Assembly: GCA_016719565.1 (NCBI GenBank)
Contig: JADJYU010000003.1
Location: 708,545 to 772,544, forward strand
Origin: Ignavibacteria bacterium
GTDB lineage: Bacteria; Bacteroidota; Ignavibacteria; Tepidaquicellales; Tepidaquicellaceae
Direction: 5' to 3'
DNA: 64,000 bases
The position numbers and the translations under genes were made by a program. Positions 44,654 to 54,918 of this stretch are shown piece by piece (positions within the stretch are counted from its first letter, which is position 1; each line of letters starts with the position of its first letter). The notes below the pieces were generated by a model. It searched no databases. It saw only the letters and a program-made list of their open reading frames with translations, and was not told the origin of the DNA.

Positions 44654-47600
44654 ATGAGACGATTCAGATTACCTGTATTTATTTCCTTATGTGTGATAAT
44701 TATATACGCATTCGGATTCAGCGACCGCGATCCGAAAAAAAAAAACAGTAACGATAACAACGGCAGTTCGGGAGTCGCTGCCGTCAATTCAAAACAAATG
44801 GACGTTAATAATATTAATACCTGGTTCAGAAATAACGGCAGCTTAAACCGTAATCCGGTCACAGGTAATGCAGGATTCGAATGGCCGAAAGGTTCCGGAC
44901 TTTTTGCAAGATATGCTTCCGGATTGTGGATCGGAGCTGTGGTAGGAGATGACACACTTCTGGCAATCGCCGAATATGATTATGAATATCGTCCCGGTTA
45001 CGTGGACGCAAACGGAAATCCTCAGGGAAAAGATGATCCGATTTACAGAATTTATAAGATAAATAAAGGCGATACTGCCAGTGAAGATTATCACAACTGG
45101 CCGGTCAGTCAGGGAGCTTATACAGATGAGAACGGAAAACCTTTTCTCATGGGAGATCAGACAATGTTTTATTCTTATACCGACGGATATCCTGAAGCTC
45201 ATAATAACTATGCCGGAAGAACCGCTCCTCTCAAAGCGCAGATACTTCAGACGAATTTCTCATTTATTAAAAGTTACAGTTTTTTAAATGATATAATTAT
45301 TTCAGAGTTAAGGATAATTAACAAAGGAAATCTTCCCTGGACAAAATGTTATATGGCGATATGGACGGATGATGATGTTGGTAATGGCGGTGATGATGCA
45401 GTCGGATGCGATACAATTTTAAATCTCGGATTTACTTATAACTTTACCAATAACGACGCGGATTATGGTCTGGCTCCGCCGGCTGTCGGATTTCTTTTAC
45501 TTAAAGGACAGACCGTTACAAGCGCAGGAGATACTGTTAAATATTACAGCCCCCCTTTAAGTAATAATCTTATCATCAAACCCGGATATAGAGATATAGG
45601 AATGTCTGCTTTTAATACTTTTTTAGGTGTAATTTTCTCAGACCCCGGAAATTATAGGGAAGCGTATTTTACACTTCAGGGGCTGGGTCGCATAGGATCT
45701 GCCTGGGTTAATCCCAATACAAATCAGACAACTAAATTTCCTTTTTCAGGAGATCCTTACACAGGTCAGGGCTGGAACATGTCACAGGGAGATGATCATA
45801 GATCTTTACAGATTAGCGGACCTTCGACAGTCAATCCCGGGGATACACAGACCATTATATATGCTCAGATAATTGCAAGAAGCGTGAGTAATCTTGCAAG
45901 CGTGAATTCATTGAAAATATATTCTCGGTATTTACAAAAGTTATATGACAATAACTTTAAGATAAGCGTCACAGCCGCATCTCCCGCCCTGAATCTTATT
46001 CATCCGGCAACGGTAAAATTTTCCTCTCCTGGAATGACTCTGCGGAGAGGGTTCAGTATTTAAATAAGTTTACAGATTCTTATTTTAAATTTCAGGGATA
46101 CAATATTTATCAGATAAATTCTTATTCTGTCAATCCCTCTGAAGATGATACTGTTCTGATTAAAACATTTGACATCAGGGACGGCATTAAGGATATAAAG
46201 GACAGTGTTTATTATGAAGAGCAGCAGGGATTCTTATACGGCATTGTGCAGAAAGGTAGTGACAACGGAATTTCCCGTTTCATTGAACTTAACAAAGACA
46301 CAATAAGCAACAGGAATTTTATTAACGGTACTGAATATAAATTCGCAGTTACTGCTTATTACTATGATCCGTCCGGCGGACCTTATACACTGCCGAAAGT
46401 GCTTGAGTCGCCTAAGTTAATCCTCAAAGTCATTCCGCAGAATATCTCTTCGGGTACGCAGATAAATTATTCATTGGGAGATACAATACTTACAGATCAG
46501 AAAGATCTCGGAGTAATGCCTGTCATTATTGATCCCGTAGAGCTGCTGAACGCTACTTACACTTCAGTATTTGGAACCGGCTCAAATAATATTCTAAACT
46601 GGACTCTTACAAGAAATTATAACGGAAGCAGTACAGTGCTGTATCAGAACACAGAAGATTTTTCCGGAACGCAGGACACTGCAAAGTCATCTGACGGATT
46701 ATTTTTCATACATCAGATCATTCGTGACTCAGGCATTGTAAGAGATCCGTATGATAACTTTAATTTAAATGTCCGCAAAACGAGCATTCAGAAAGGATGG
46801 ACTTATGAACCCGAAGGAAAGGAATGGTTCACAGCTCCGGATACAAATGCAATAAAGACAGCAAAAATAATTACCAACCGTCAGTTCAACAGCCGCAGTC
46901 TCGGCATGAGCTTTCCGACACAGGGATCGTTCAATAATTTCCGTTCACGGATTCATGCAAATGGAAATGTTTTATCACCCGGCTCGGGAACATTTACTTT
47001 ACTGACAGGCGGACCTTTGAGAAAGATAAGAATTGTTTTCGGTGAAACTTCAAGAGCATACAGATACGCTCCTCCGGTGAATGTATTACTGACAGACACA
47101 AATTTGACAAACATTCCTTTTGCGGGAATTGCCGAAGTTCCTTTCAGCGTGTATGCAGCTGATGAACTCGATTCAACAGGCGGAAACCACAGACGTCTTA
47201 ATATAGGATTTGTAGATGCAGACGCGAACGGACTATGGGATCCTGATGATTCGCCGCTTGGGAAATATCAGTTCACTTATATCTTCGCATCTGATTACAG
47301 TGAAACTCCTGAGCAGCAGTATATGTCAAGATCAGGACAAAATATAAATCCCGGCTTATTAAGCCCGGCATTCGGGTTTCCTTCATTAGACATAATGTAT
47401 GCATGGCTGCCGAGAGTGAAATCAATTAACGGAGTTTTGAAGACATGGTCAAAAGGCGATGCGCTTACTGTATTTCCTTACAGGATCACGAGAGCTGACT
47501 TTGTGCCGGGATATCCCGTGAAATATTCATGGACTATTAACGGCACTACATTTAATAACAATGATCTGGCGAAAGACGGAATAAATAATATCAAAGCATT

Positions 47601-47892
47601 CCCGAATCCTTACTATGGATTTTCACAACTGGAATACAATGACGCCGGAGAAAAATTTATTTACTTCTCTCATCTGCCTTCTGTCTGCACAATTTATATT
47701 TACAGTCTTGACGGCACGCCCGTGAAAAAGATCGAGAGAAATTCCAATGATCCTAAGAACTCGCTTGAAAAATGGAATTTACAAAACAATGACGGAAAGT
47801 TTGTAGCGAGCGGAATGTATGTAGTATATATAGACTGCAAATCAGCCGGAGCAAAGACATTAAAGTTAGCTGTGTTTCAGAATAAATTTTGA
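44654..47892 (+). CDS. T9SS-exported repeat-family protein, paralogue 1 (single-base frameshift)
   Basis: The first of four tandem paralogues of about 1080 residues. It starts MRRFRLPVFISLCVIIIYAFG (signal peptide). The frame breaks at about 45990, where the other copies read SPASESYSSG; here a T is missing from the equivalent of GCCTCTGAA, so frame 1 stops at 46063 and the remainder continues in another frame to 47892. The total length is 1 base short of 1080 codons. Domain order is: N-terminal FEWPKGSGLFARYASGLWIGAVVG, the D-rich TDDDVGNGGDDAVGCD loop, a middle FN3-like part, and the C-terminal sorting-like domain from AFPNPYYGF to LAVFQNKF. Function is unknown; probably surface or extracellular. 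Confidence 0.8.
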
Positions 47893-48030
47893 ATTAAAGC
47901 TTTACACAAGTTCATATATGAAAACATTGTTCTTTGATTATACATAACCAAAACTAACAGGTCAAAATTGTTTCCCCCTGTTATAATTTAATAAGATGAA
48001 GTCTCCGCTGAGGGTCGGAGACTTTTTTCT
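47893..48030 (+). terminator. 3' UTR with terminator after paralogue 1
   Basis: A terminator stem AAGTCTCCG/CGGAGACTT (47999-48007, 48016-48024; 8-nt loop) is followed by TTTTCTTTTT. Upstream a small stem AACAGG/CCTGTT (47956-47961, 47977-47982) precedes it. The whole segment is conserved after paralogue 4 (58156-58297) but absent after paralogues 2 and 3. Confidence 0.85.
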
Positions 48031-48149
48031 TTTTAAAATTTATTCAGAATAATTTTATACAGATCATTAATTTAACAGAATGAAGTAATACAATAATAAC
48101 TCTATTTATGAAAATAAATCAGACCACCGGGGAAAGAGAAATGAACAAG

Positions 48150-48370
48150 GTATTTCACACAAACCCGCTTTCCTTTCCACAGTTTAATTCATTAAAAACG
48201 GTTAAAACCGTTTAAAAACAAAACTTATCCTATTCTCAATCTCCGGACTACTCATCTTTTCTCCTCTTTTCACACATCAAAACAATAAAAAAAATCTTTG
48301 CTTTCATATTGCCCAATCGGTATTTTAATAATGAAATTATTTCACAAAAATAATAAGCTGTTAAAATAAT
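48150..48370 (+). promoter_or_regulatory. Shared 221-bp leader of the secreted-protein array (copy 2)
   Basis: Homologous to 44434-44653. It contains a 6-bp stem AAACGG/CCGTTT (48196-48201, 48208-48213) that is imperfect in leader 1. Together with the terminator after paralogue 1 it indicates that paralogue 2 begins a separate transcript. The 48031-48149 stretch before it shows no feature. Confidence 0.6.
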
Positions 48371-51300
48371 ATGAGACGATTCAGACTTCCGGTATTTATA
48401 TCTTTATGTGTGATAATAATTTACTCATTTGAATTCAGTGACCGCGATCCGAAAAAAAGCAGTAACGATAACAACGGAAATTCTGAAGTTACTGTCATTG
48501 ATTCAAAACAAATGGATGCAAATAATATCAGGACCTGGTACAGAAACAACGGCAGCTTTAATCGTAATCCCACAACTGGAAATGGAGGTTTCGAATGGCC
48601 GAAAGGTTCCGGACATTTTGCAAGATATGCTTCCGGATTATGGATGGGAGCAGTAGTGGGAGATGATACTTTAATTGCTATCGCTGAATATGATTATGAA
48701 TTTCTTCCCGGATATGTGGACGGGAATGGAAATCCTCAGGGAAAGGACGATCCGCTATATAGAATTTATAAAATTAATAAAGGTGATACCGCCTCTGAAG
48801 ATTATCAAAACTGGCCGCTCAGTCAGGGAGCTTACACGGATGAAAGCGGAAAACCATTTCTTATGGGAGATCAGACAATGTTTTATTCATATACTGACGG
48901 ATATCCTGAAGCGCATGGAAATAATGCAGGAAGTACAGATCCTCTCAAAGCGCAGATACTTCAGACGAATTTCTCATTTATTAAAAGTTACAGTTTTTTA
49001 AATGATATAATTATTTCAGAGTTAAGGATTATCAACAAAGGAAATCTTCCCTGGACAAAATTTTATATGGCGTTATGGACTGATGATGATCTTGGAGTAG
49101 CATCTGATGATGCGGTCGGATGCGATTCAAATTTAAATCTCGGATTTACTTATAACTTTACAAACAATGACGGGGATTATGGTCTGGCTCCGCCGGCTGT
49201 CGGGTTTCTTTTACTCAAAGGTCAGACAATTCCAAGCGCGGGAGACACAATTAGATATTACAGTCCCCCATTAAGTAATAATCTTGTAATGAAACCCGGT
49301 TACAAAGATCTCGGCATGACAGCTTTTAATATGTATGTCAGCGGAAATCCAAGTTTAGGAGATCCGTCAAATCTCACTGAGACATTTAGAAATTTTCAGG
49401 GGCTCAGACGAGACAGAACTCCATGGGTAAACCCGACAACAAATCAGATCACTACATTTGCATTTTCCGGTGATCCGTTTACGCATACGGGATGGAATGA
49501 GTCAGACGCAGGTGACAGAAGATTTATGATGTGCTCAGGACCTTCGACAGTCAATCCCGGGGATACTCAGACCATTATTTATGCTCAGATAATTGCAAGA
49601 AGCTCCAGCAATCGTGCCAGCGTGAATTCATTGAAAATAAATTCACGGTATTTACAAAAGTTATATGATAACAACTTTAATATTACCGTCACAGCCGCCT
49701 CTCCCGCATCAGAATCTTATTCATCAGGCAGCGGTAAAATTTTCCTGTCATGGAATGACTCCGCCGAGAGGGTTAAATATTTAAATAAATTTTCCGATAC
49801 ATATTTTAAATTTCAGGGATACAATATTTATCAGATAAATTCTTTTTCGGTTAATCCCTCTGATGAAGATACTGTTCTGATAAAAACTTTTGATATTAAG
49901 GATGGCATTAAGGATATAAAGGACAGCGTTTATTATGAAGAGCAGCAGGGATTTCTTTACGGCATTGTGCAGAAAGGAAGTGACAATGGAATCTCGAGAT
50001 TCATTGAGCTTGGTAAAGATAAAATCAGCAATAAGAATTTTATAAACGGCACTGAATATAAATTCGCTGTTACGGCTTATTATTATGATCCGTCCGGCGG
50101 ACCTTATACGCTGCCGAAAGTTCTTGAGTCACCTAAGAGAATTATCAAAGTCATTCCGCAGAATATCTCATCCGGTACGCAGATAAATTATTCATTGGGA
50201 GACACTATACTTACCGATCAGAGAGATCTCGGTGTGATGCCCATTATTATTGATCCTGTAAAACTGCTGAACGCAACTTACACTTCAGTATTCGGAACCG
50301 GCTCAAACAATATTCTCAACTGGACACTTACAAGAAATTATAACGGAAGCAGTACAGTGCTGTATCAGAACACAGAAGATTTTTCCGGAACGCAGGACAC
50401 AGCAAAGTCATCTGACGGATTATTTTTCATTCATCAGATCATTCGTGACTCAGGCATTGTAAGAGATCCGAATGATAACTTTAATCTGAATGTCCGCAAA
50501 ACGAGCATTCAGAAAGGATGGACTTATGAACCCGAAGGAAAGGAATGGTTCACTGCACCGGATACAAATGCAATAAAGTCAGCAAAAGTAATTACCAACC
50601 GTCAGTTCAACAGCCGCAGTCTCGGTATGAGCTTTCCGACTCAGGGATCGTTCAATAATTTCCGTTCACGGATACATGCCAATGGAAATACTTTATCACC
50701 CGGCTCGGGAACATTTACTTTACTGACAGGCGGACCTCTGAGAAAGATAAGAATTGTTTTCGGTGAAACTTCAAGAGCATACAGATACGCTCCTCCGGTG
50801 AATGTATTACTGACAGACACAAATTTGACAAACATTCCTTTTGCGGGAATTGCCGAAGTTCCTTTCAGCGTGTATGCAGCTGACGAATTAGATTCCACGC
50901 AGGGAAATCCGAGACGGCTAAATATTGGATTCGCAGATGCAGACGCGAACGGAATATGGGATCCCGATGATTCACCGCTCGGAAAATATCAGTTCACATA
51001 TATCTTCGCATCTGATTACAGCGAAACTCCGGAGCAGCAGTATATGTCAAGATCAGGACAGAATATAAATCCCGGCTTGTTAAGTCCGGCATTCGGATTT
51101 CCATCTTTGGATATAATGTATGCATGGCTGCCGAGAGTGAAATCAATTAACGGAGTTTTACAGACCTGGTCAGACGGTGATGCGCTTACAGTTTTTCCTT
51201 ACAGAATTTCGAGAGCTGACTTTGTGCCGGGCTATCCCGTGAAATATTCATGGACTGTCAGCGGCACTACATTTAATAATAATGATCTGGCGAAAGACGG

Positions 51301-51613
51301 AATAAAAAATATCAAAGCTTTCCCGAATCCATACTACGGTTTTTCTGAACTTGAATACAATGACGCGGGTGAAAAATTTATTTACTTTTCTCATCTGCCT
51401 TCCGTGTGCACAATTTACATTTACAGTCTTGACGGCTCGCCTGTTAAAAAGATCGAGAGGAATTCCAATGATCCGAATAACTCTCTTGAGAAATGGGATC
51501 TGCAGAACAATGACGGAAAGTACGTTGCGAGCGGAATGTATGTAGTATATATAGACTGCAAATCAGCGGGAGCAAAGACATTAAAGATAGCTTTGTTTCA
51601 GAATAAATTTTAA
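48371..51613 (+). CDS. T9SS-exported repeat-family protein, paralogue 2
   Basis: Intact 1080-residue paralogue. Signal peptide 1-22, then a polar NDNNG linker, the FEWPKGSGHFARYASGLW block, TDDDLGVASDDAVGCD (a likely Ca2+-type acidic loop), YNFTNNDGDYGLAPPAVGF, and an FN3-like middle with YFKFQGYNIYQIN. Next come NGTEYKFAVTAYYYDPSGGPYTLP and a second acidic segment DADANGIWDPDDSPLGKYQF. The C-terminal domain is AFPNPYYGFSELEYND...SGMYVVYIDCKSAGAKTLKIALFQNKF, a T9SS type A-like sorting domain. Its C-terminal two thirds are nearly identical to paralogue 1. The spacer to paralogue 3 is 31 bp with no terminator. Confidence 0.85.
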   Translation: MRRFRLPVFISLCVIIIYSFEFSDRDPKKSSNDNNGNSEVTVIDSKQMDANNIRTWYRNNGSFNRNPTTGNGGFEWPKGSGHFARYASGLWMGAVVGDDTLIAIAEYDYEFLPGYVDGNGNPQGKDDPLYRIYKINKGDTASEDYQNWPLSQGAYTDESGKPFLMGDQTMFYSYTDGYPEAHGNNAGSTDPLKAQILQTNFSFIKSYSFLNDIIISELRIINKGNLPWTKFYMALWTDDDLGVASDDAVGCDSNLNLGFTYNFTNNDGDYGLAPPAVGFLLLKGQTIPSAGDTIRYYSPPLSNNLVMKPGYKDLGMTAFNMYVSGNPSLGDPSNLTETFRNFQGLRRDRTPWVNPTTNQITTFAFSGDPFTHTGWNESDAGDRRFMMCSGPSTVNPGDTQTIIYAQIIARSSSNRASVNSLKINSRYLQKLYDNNFNITVTAASPASESYSSGSGKIFLSWNDSAERVKYLNKFSDTYFKFQGYNIYQINSFSVNPSDEDTVLIKTFDIKDGIKDIKDSVYYEEQQGFLYGIVQKGSDNGISRFIELGKDKISNKNFINGTEYKFAVTAYYYDPSGGPYTLPKVLESPKRIIKVIPQNISSGTQINYSLGDTILTDQRDLGVMPIIIDPVKLLNATYTSVFGTGSNNILNWTLTRNYNGSSTVLYQNTEDFSGTQDTAKSSDGLFFIHQIIRDSGIVRDPNDNFNLNVRKTSIQKGWTYEPEGKEWFTAPDTNAIKSAKVITNRQFNSRSLGMSFPTQGSFNNFRSRIHANGNTLSPGSGTFTLLTGGPLRKIRIVFGETSRAYRYAPPVNVLLTDTNLTNIPFAGIAEVPFSVYAADELDSTQGNPRRLNIGFADADANGIWDPDDSPLGKYQFTYIFASDYSETPEQQYMSRSGQNINPGLLSPAFGFPSLDIMYAWLPRVKSINGVLQTWSDGDALTVFPYRISRADFVPGYPVKYSWTVSGTTFNNNDLAKDGIKNIKAFPNPYYGFSELEYNDAGEKFIYFSHLPSVCTIYIYSLDGSPVKKIERNSNDPNNSLEKWDLQNNDGKYVASGMYVVYIDCKSAGAKTLKIALFQNKF

Positions 51614-51644
51614 ATATTAAAAAACTTTATACAATTTTAATTTT

Positions 51645-54600
51645 ATGAGACGATTCAGACTTCCGGTATTTATTTCTTTATGTGTGTTAATTATTTATGC
51701 ATTCGGATTCAGCGACCGCGATCCTAAAAAAAACAGTAACGTCAACAACGGAAACTCTGAAGTTACAGTCATTGATTCAAAACAAATGGATGCTAATAAT
51801 ATCAGAACCTGGTACAGAAACAACGGCAGCTTCAACAGAAATTTATTTACAGGGAACGCCGGATTCGAATGGCCGGGAGGTTCCGGACTTTTTGCAAGAT
51901 ACTCGTCCGGATTATGGATCGGAGCAGTGGTCGGAGATGACACTTTAGTTGCTGTCGGCGATTATAATTATGAATATCTTCCCGGTTATGTGGATCAGAA
52001 CGGGAATCCGCAGGGAAAGGACGATCCGCTATTCAGAATTTATAAAATTAATAAAGGCGATACTGCAAGTGAAGATTATCAGAACTGGCCTTTCAGTCAG
52101 GGAGCTTACGCGGATAAGTACGGAAAACCTTTTCTCATGGGAGATCAGTCAATGTTCTATACTTATACGGACGGATATCCTGAAGCGCACAATAACAATG
52201 CCGGGGAAACTGCTCCCCTTAAAGCACAATTACTTCAGACGAATTTCTCATTCATTAAAAATTACAGTATTTTAAATGATATAGTTATCACAGAGCTTAG
52301 AGTCATTAACAGAGGAAATCTGCCCTGGACAAAATGTTATATGGCGATATGGACTGATGATGATGTTGGTTCCGGCGGTGATGATGCAGTCGGATGCGAT
52401 ACAAATATTAATCTCGGATTTACTTATAACTTTACAAACAATGACGGGGATTATGGTATAGCTCCGCCGGCAGTTGGATTTCATTTGCTAAAAGGTCAGA
52501 CAGTTCCCGGTGCAGAAGATACTGTAAAATATTACAGTCCCCCTTTAAGCAATAATCATGTTATAAAACCCGGTTACAAAGATCTCTGCATGACTGCTTT
52601 TAATATGTATGTCAGCGGAAATCCCTTCGTAGGAGATCCTGGTAATTACCGGGAGGCGTATTTAAATTTTCAAGGTATCAGACGTAACGGAACACCATGG
52701 GTGAACCCGGTAACAAATCAGATCACTAAGTTTGCATTTTCCGGTGATCCGTTTACCCAAACCGGATGGAATGAGGCAGACGCAGGTGACAGAAGATTTA
52801 TAATGAGTTCAGGACCATCGACAGTTAATCCCGGTGATACTCAGACTATTGTATATGCCCAGATAATTGCAAGAAGCTCCAGCAATCTTGCAAGCGTGAA
52901 TTCATTGAAAATATATTCACGCTATTTACAAAAGTTATATGACAACAACTTTAATATTAACGTTACGGCTGCATCTCCCGCATCAGAATCTTATTCATCC
53001 GGCAGCGGTAAAATTTTCCTGTCATGGAATGACTCTGCGGAGAGAGTTCAGTATTTCAATAAGTTTACAGACACTTATTTTAAATTTCAGGGATACAATA
53101 TTTATCAGATAAATTCTTATTCAGTTAATCCGTCTTCTAAAGATACTGTTCTGTTAAAAACGTTTGACATCAGAGACGGCATTAAGGATATAAAGGACAG
53201 TGTTTATTATGAGGAGCAGCAGGGATTTCTTTACGGCATTGTGCAGAAAGGAAATGACAACGGGATCTCGCGTTTCATTGAACTAAGTAAAGATACAATT
53301 AGCAATAAGAATTTTGTAAACGGCACTGAATATAAATTTGCAGTTACGGCTTATTATTATGATCCGTCCGGCGGACCTTATACGCTGCCTAAAGTTCTTG
53401 AGTCGCCTAAGATCATTCTCAAAGTCATTCCGCAGAATATTACTCCGGGAACAACTGTAAACCATCCACCCGGCGATACTATTCTTACTGATCAGAAAGA
53501 CCTTGCTGTAATTCCTGTAATAACTGATCCTTTAAAATTAATTAATGCGACTTACACTTCCGTATTCGGAAGCGGCGTTAATAACACTGTAAACTGGACT
53601 CTGACGAGGAATGCAAACGGAAACAGCGCTTTGCTTTTTGAAAATATAGAAAACTTCAGCGGAACTCAGGATACTGCAAAAACTGCAGACGGCTTAATGT
53701 TCATTCATAAATTAATCCGCGATTCAGGTGTAGTAAAGGATCCTGATGATCACAGAAATTTTTCATTTAACAGAACCAGTCTGCAGAGAGCATGGACTTA
53801 TGAACCCCAAGGAAAGGAATGGTTCACAGCCCCGGATACAACTGCAATCATGACAGCAAAATTTATTACCAACCGTCAGTTCAACAGCCGCAGTCTCGGA
53901 ATGAGTTTTCCGGCGCAGGGTTCATTTAATAATTATCGGTCAAGAATTTCTGCAAACGGAAAATTTCTTTCGCTCGGGACAAACGATAACACGCTTTTAA
54001 CCGGAGGTCCGTTGAGAAAAATTAAAATAGTATTCGGTGAAACGTCAAAAGCATACCGTTATTCTCCGACTGTGAATGTTCTGCTGACAGATTCAGGTTT
54101 TTCAAGCACTCCATTTGCAGATATTGTAAATGTTCCGTTCAGCGTATATGCAGTTGATGAACTTGATTCCACTCAGGGAAATCCAAGACGGCTTAATGTC
54201 GGATTTGTAGACTCTGACGCAAACGGAATATGGGATCCCGATGATTCGCCTTTGGGAAAATATCAGTTCACATATATCTTTGCATCTGATTACAGCGAAA
54301 CTCCCGAGCAGCAGTATATGACAAGATCAGGTCAAAATTTAAATCCCGGATCCGCTAATCCCACATACGGGTTTGTGGCTTTGGACATAATGTATGCATG
54401 GCTTCCGAGAGTGAAGAGTGTGAAAGGAGTTTTACAAACATGGTCAGCTGGAGATGTGCTCACAGTAAGTCCTTACAGAGTTACGAGAGCGGAATTCGTT
54501 CCGGGATATCCTTTGAAATATTCATGGTCTGTAACAGGAACTACGTTTAATGATCAGCAGCTGGCGGCGTCTAATATAAATAAGATAAAAGCTTTTCCGA

Positions 54601-54887
54601 ATCCTTACTACGGATTTTCTGAACTTGAATACAATGACGCGGGAGAAAAATTTATTTATTTCTCTCATCTGCCATCTGTCTGCACAATTTACATTTACAG
54701 TCTTGACGGTTCGCCTGTGAAAAAGATCGTGAGGAATCCCTCTGATCCTAAGAACTCTCTTGAGAAATGGAATTTACAAAATAATGACGGAAAGTTTGTA
54801 GCGAGCGGAATGTATGTGGTATACATTGACTGCGGTTCAGCAGGAGCAAAGACGCTGAAGATAGCTGTGTTTCAGAATAAATTTTAA
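51645..54887 (+). CDS. T9SS-exported repeat-family protein, paralogue 3
   Basis: Intact 1080-residue paralogue with the same order of blocks and an identical-style signal peptide. It is the most diverged in residues about 600-1000 (INATYTSVFGSGVNNTVNW, SNINKIKAFPNPYYGF in place of KDGINNIKAF), yet resembles paralogue 2 closely in the ITKFAFSGDPFTQTGWNEADAGDRRF region. It is separated from paralogues 2 and 4 by 31-bp spacers of similar sequence and lacks its own leader or terminator, so it sits inside the 2-3-4 operon. Confidence 0.85.
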   Translation: MRRFRLPVFISLCVLIIYAFGFSDRDPKKNSNVNNGNSEVTVIDSKQMDANNIRTWYRNNGSFNRNLFTGNAGFEWPGGSGLFARYSSGLWIGAVVGDDTLVAVGDYNYEYLPGYVDQNGNPQGKDDPLFRIYKINKGDTASEDYQNWPFSQGAYADKYGKPFLMGDQSMFYTYTDGYPEAHNNNAGETAPLKAQLLQTNFSFIKNYSILNDIVITELRVINRGNLPWTKCYMAIWTDDDVGSGGDDAVGCDTNINLGFTYNFTNNDGDYGIAPPAVGFHLLKGQTVPGAEDTVKYYSPPLSNNHVIKPGYKDLCMTAFNMYVSGNPFVGDPGNYREAYLNFQGIRRNGTPWVNPVTNQITKFAFSGDPFTQTGWNEADAGDRRFIMSSGPSTVNPGDTQTIVYAQIIARSSSNLASVNSLKIYSRYLQKLYDNNFNINVTAASPASESYSSGSGKIFLSWNDSAERVQYFNKFTDTYFKFQGYNIYQINSYSVNPSSKDTVLLKTFDIRDGIKDIKDSVYYEEQQGFLYGIVQKGNDNGISRFIELSKDTISNKNFVNGTEYKFAVTAYYYDPSGGPYTLPKVLESPKIILKVIPQNITPGTTVNHPPGDTILTDQKDLAVIPVITDPLKLINATYTSVFGSGVNNTVNWTLTRNANGNSALLFENIENFSGTQDTAKTADGLMFIHKLIRDSGVVKDPDDHRNFSFNRTSLQRAWTYEPQGKEWFTAPDTTAIMTAKFITNRQFNSRSLGMSFPAQGSFNNYRSRISANGKFLSLGTNDNTLLTGGPLRKIKIVFGETSKAYRYSPTVNVLLTDSGFSSTPFADIVNVPFSVYAVDELDSTQGNPRRLNVGFVDSDANGIWDPDDSPLGKYQFTYIFASDYSETPEQQYMTRSGQNLNPGSANPTYGFVALDIMYAWLPRVKSVKGVLQTWSAGDVLTVSPYRVTRAEFVPGYPLKYSWSVTGTTFNDQQLAASNINKIKAFPNPYYGFSELEYNDAGEKFIYFSHLPSVCTIYIYSLDGSPVKKIVRNPSDPKNSLEKWNLQNNDGKFVASGMYVVYIDCGSAGAKTLKIAVFQNKF

Positions 54888-54918
54888 ATACTAAAACTTT
54901 TTATACAATCTTAAATTT

